DNA from: an uncultured Tepidamorphus sp.
Lineage (GTDB): Bacteria; Pseudomonadota; Alphaproteobacteria; Rhizobiales; Tepidamorphaceae
Reading direction: 5' to 3'
Length of the DNA: 34,922 bases
NCBI GenBank assembly: GCA_905479765.1
Contig: CAJQNW010000416.1
Span: 1 to 34,922, forward strand
The notes beneath the pieces were generated by a model, which did not search any database, had not been told where the DNA came from, and saw only the letters and a program-made list of their open reading frames with translations. Both the position numbers and the translations under genes were made by a program. Of the stretch, positions 33,229 through 34,922 are shown piece by piece. How positions within the stretch are numbered: position 1 is the first letter of the stretch; each line of letters begins with the position of its first letter.

Positions 33229-33245
33229 CACTTCAAAAGTGGCTG
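33229..33245 (+). terminator. Hairpin after merA
   Basis: CACTT, CAA loop, AAGTG starting 12 bases after the merA stop, extended by CAG (33226-33228) with CTG (33243-33245) across one bulge. No T-run; weak terminator candidate. Confidence 0.3.
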
Positions 33246-33345
33246 ACGGTGCGTGAACCTCAGTTTCAATCGCACCGGAAACGCTCGATTCTCATGTTGA
33301 AAGTTAGGGAGGTAATGGGAAATTTGTACAGCAATCGGCGGTGTT

Positions 33346-33370
33346 TGGCGGACCGTGCGAGATTCGAACT
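33346..33370 (-). other. tRNA 3'-end-like fragment, possible attachment site
   Basis: On the minus strand the sequence AGTTCGAATCTCGC then ACGGTCCGCCA has the exact layout of a tRNA 3' end: G53, T-loop TTCGAAT, 3' T-stem CTCGC, seven acceptor bases ACGGTCC, discriminator G and CCA. The 5' side stops matching after two T-stem pairs, so no whole tRNA is here. Such remnants mark attachment sites of integrative elements. It lies between the mer locus and conjugation genes. The rest of 33218-33396 shows no gene. Confidence 0.35.
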
Positions 33371-33396
33371 AAGCCATCGCTATGCAGGTATCGGCG

Positions 33397-33828
33397 CTAT
33401 TGACCGCCTGAACCGCTGACATCCTCGGAAATCTCCTGTCTGAGCTTCGGCCCTTTGGCGAGGCGCCGGCCGAGAGCGGCAATGAACGCCTCATAGCGCT
33501 CGCCGGCTTTGGCACGCGCGGCCTGTGCAGCCGGCTCCGGCAAAGCCGGAGTCGTCGCGAGCCAGAACCGGACGAAGATTGCAAGAGTCTCGATTGAAAT
33601 CCCGATATCGCGCTCCAAGCGGGTCATGCGGCGGTCGACCTGGTCGAGGCGCTTGGCGATCGCGGCCTCGCGCCTTTCAGCGTCATCCGGCGACAAGAAG
33701 GAGGCGATCGCGGCTTCTGCGATCATGGACTGCGATTGCTCGCGACGGGCGGCATAGTCCGCCAGCATCGTCATGATGTCCGGGTCGATATAGACGGAGA
33801 TCTGCGCTTTCTTCTTGCGGCTGGACAT
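33397..33828 (-). CDS. Ribbon-helix-helix protein linked to TraG
   Basis: 143 residues. The N-terminal region KKAQISVYIDPDIMTMLADYAAR looks like a ribbon-helix-helix DNA-binding fold, followed by a coiled-coil-like helix (AERREAAIAKRLDQVDRRMTRLERDIG) and a hydrophobic helix (ISIETLAIFVRFWLATTPAL). It starts 3 bases after the TraG stop, so it is in the same operon. Proteins of this kind sit next to the coupling protein in conjugative elements; a DNA-binding or relaxosome accessory role is likely but not proven. Confidence 0.75.
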   Translation of the reverse strand: MSSRKKKAQISVYIDPDIMTMLADYAARREQSQSMIAEAAIASFLSPDDAERREAAIAKRLDQVDRRMTRLERDIGISIETLAIFVRFWLATTPALPEPAAQAARAKAGERYEAFIAALGRRLAKGPKLRQEISEDVSGSGGQ

Positions 33829-33831
33829 GGC

Positions 33832-34922
33832 CTAGAGTTCCATGCCGTCGTTGGGGTCCAGTGAAACCTGCCGCGCCACACGCTGCATCATGCGGTTCAT
33901 CCCGCTCGTGCGCGCAGTCTCCTCCTGATCGTCATCGGCGGGATCAATCTCGAACTCGTTTTCAAGCGGGGCCTTCTTCTCGACGGGTTTGGTACGGCTC
34001 AACTCAGGCTGGCGGCGCTGTTCTGAATCGGTCGTGTCCTCCTCCGATGCAGCGCTGGCAGACATGTGAGCGGTTTCCAACGGGCTCGCCGGCAATGGCA
34101 GACTCGTCCAGTCATCAGCCTTCGTGTGCACGGATTCGGTGTTCGACGGCGGCGGCAGGATGCGTTCTTGGAAACGTCCGTCCTCGAAGTAGCGGACCTT
34201 CTTCGCTCGAATAGGCGATGTCCCGGCGACCATGACGATCTCGTCGGCTGGCGGAAGCTGCATGACCTCGCCGGGCGTGAGCAGCGGTCGCGCGGTTTCC
34301 TGCCGCGACACCATCAGGTGGCCAAGCCAGGGCGAGAGTCTGTGCCCGGCGTAGTTCTTCATCGCCCGCATCTCGGTCGCAGTGCCGAGCGCGTCGGAAA
34401 CTCGCTTGGCCGTGCGCTCGTCATTGGTCGCGAAACTCACGCGAACATGGCAGTTGTCGAGGATGGAGTTGTTCGGCCCGTAGGCCTTCTCGATCTGGTT
34501 GAGCGACTGGGCGATGAGAAAGCTCTTGAGCCCGTAGCCCGCCATGAACGCGAGCGCGCTCTCGAAGAAGTCGAGGCGACCGAGCGCCGGAAACTCGTCC
34601 AGCATCAGTAGCAATCGATGCCGTCCGACCTTGGCCTGCAGGTCCTCGGTCAATCGCCGGCCGACCTGATTGAGGATCAGGCGGATCAGCGGTTTGGTGC
34701 GGTTGATGTCGGAGGGCGGCACCACGAGGTAGAGCGTCGTCGGATGCTTGCCGCCGACGAGATCGGCAATGCGCCAGTCGCAGCGGCGCGTCACCGTTGC
34801 AACGACAGGGTCGCGGTAGAGGCCGAGGAAGGACATGGCGGTGGAGAGCACACCGGAGCGTTCGTTGTCCGACTTATTCAAGAGTTCGCGCGCGGCGCTG
34901 GCGATGACCGGATGTGGGCCGG
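33832..34922 (-). CDS. traG: TraG/VirD4-type conjugative coupling protein, C-terminal part
   Basis: The frame is open to the right window edge, giving the last 362 residues of a protein that is normally about twice as long. Walker B region LLLMLDEFPALGRLDFFESAL is followed by GLKSFLIAQSLNQIEKAYG and NCHVRVSFATNDERTAKRV, the conserved core of VirD4/TraG ATPases. Later come VSRQETARPLLTPGEVMQLP and an acidic, variable tail. The membrane part and Walker A are outside the window. These ATPases feed relaxase-bound DNA to the type IV secretion channel. Confidence 0.92.
   Translation of the reverse strand, partial: GPHPVIASAARELLNKSDNERSGVLSTAMSFLGLYRDPVVATVTRRCDWRIADLVGGKHPTTLYLVVPPSDINRTKPLIRLILNQVGRRLTEDLQAKVGRHRLLLMLDEFPALGRLDFFESALAFMAGYGLKSFLIAQSLNQIEKAYGPNNSILDNCHVRVSFATNDERTAKRVSDALGTATEMRAMKNYAGHRLSPWLGHLMVSRQETARPLLTPGEVMQLPPADEIVMVAGTSPIRAKKVRYFEDGRFQERILPPPSNTESVHTKADDWTSLPLPASPLETAHMSASAASEEDTTDSEQRRQPELSRTKPVEKKAPLENEFEIDPADDDQEETARTSGMNRMMQRVARQVSLDPNDGMEL

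Noticed and set aside
33246-33345. A complete tRNA gene near the CCA-like end
   Set aside because: Only the 3' T-arm and acceptor half match; no anticodon arm, D-arm or 5' acceptor strand can be drawn.
1-34922. CRISPR arrays, rRNA, riboswitches
   Set aside because: No regularly spaced direct repeats, rRNA-like sequence or known riboswitch core was seen by eye; a covariance-model scan would be needed to exclude small RNAs.

Overview
The window looks like a metal-resistance and accessory region of an alphaproteobacterium, most likely Rhizobiales. The evidence is the high GC content, ATGA-coupled operons, a DmeR/DmeF pair, a MerA without the N-terminal metal-binding domain, a UPF0060 gene next to merR, and a TraG/VirD4-type coupling protein at the right edge. 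Several metal loci, an IS66 copy, a possible tRNA 3'-end fragment and conjugation genes together suggest a plasmid or integrated conjugative island. The replicon type cannot be decided from this window.

Layout. (1) 1-8927, plus strand: a tightly packed operon with the end of an unknown gene, acetate kinase, phosphoketolase, an ATC-hydrolase-like protein, a PRPP-synthase-like protein with an unusual tail, a beta-CASP RNase, a thymidine/AMP-phosphorylase-type enzyme and a small membrane protein. The set could turn RNA or nucleotides into pentose phosphates, acetyl phosphate and ATP. (2) 8928-12533: a truncated Crp-type gene, and a histidine-rich exported protein split by a complete IS66-family element (9879-12395, 8-bp target duplication). 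The element's own tnpA and tnpC each carry a nonsense codon. (3) 12717-15294: a small exported Cys/Pro-rich protein resembling CutF, a conserved hairpin, a multicopper oxidase broken by an in-frame TGA, and a cytochrome b561. (4) 15348-16573, minus strand: dmeF and dmeR (Co/Ni efflux) with an operator palindrome. (5) 17007-24547: a second CutF-like gene with the same hairpin, followed by a long operon for an extracytoplasmic redox and copper module (two c-type cytochromes, propeller protein, DUF411 protein, CcmG- and TlpA-like thioredoxins, Sco, DsbA-like protein, CcdA). (6) 24706-27389: a divergent MerR-type regulator and a Zn/Cd/Pb P1B-ATPase with a 19-bp-spaced promoter. (7) 27435-29782, minus strand: a two-domain multicopper oxidase translationally coupled to a ZIP transporter that has an extra N-terminal domain. 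(8) 29971-33217: a mer locus (UPF0060 and merR on minus; merT, merP, frameshifted merF, merA on plus). (9) 33346-34922: the tRNA 3'-end-like fragment, a ribbon-helix-helix protein and the C-terminal part of TraG/VirD4.

The most interesting system is the pair of CutF-like genes. Each encodes about 111 residues with a signal peptide, CxxC and CxxxC motifs and a PPDPYPPR tail that ends just before the stop codon. Each stop is followed at once by the same hairpin architecture. This matches the design of the CutF nascent-chain copper sensor described for Rhodobacter capsulatus, where translation of a multicopper oxidase is controlled. Here one copy precedes a multicopper oxidase. The other precedes a cytochrome c operon whose first gene starts with what looks like the leftover Tat signal of a lost oxidase, so the same sensor may have been rewired to a new output.
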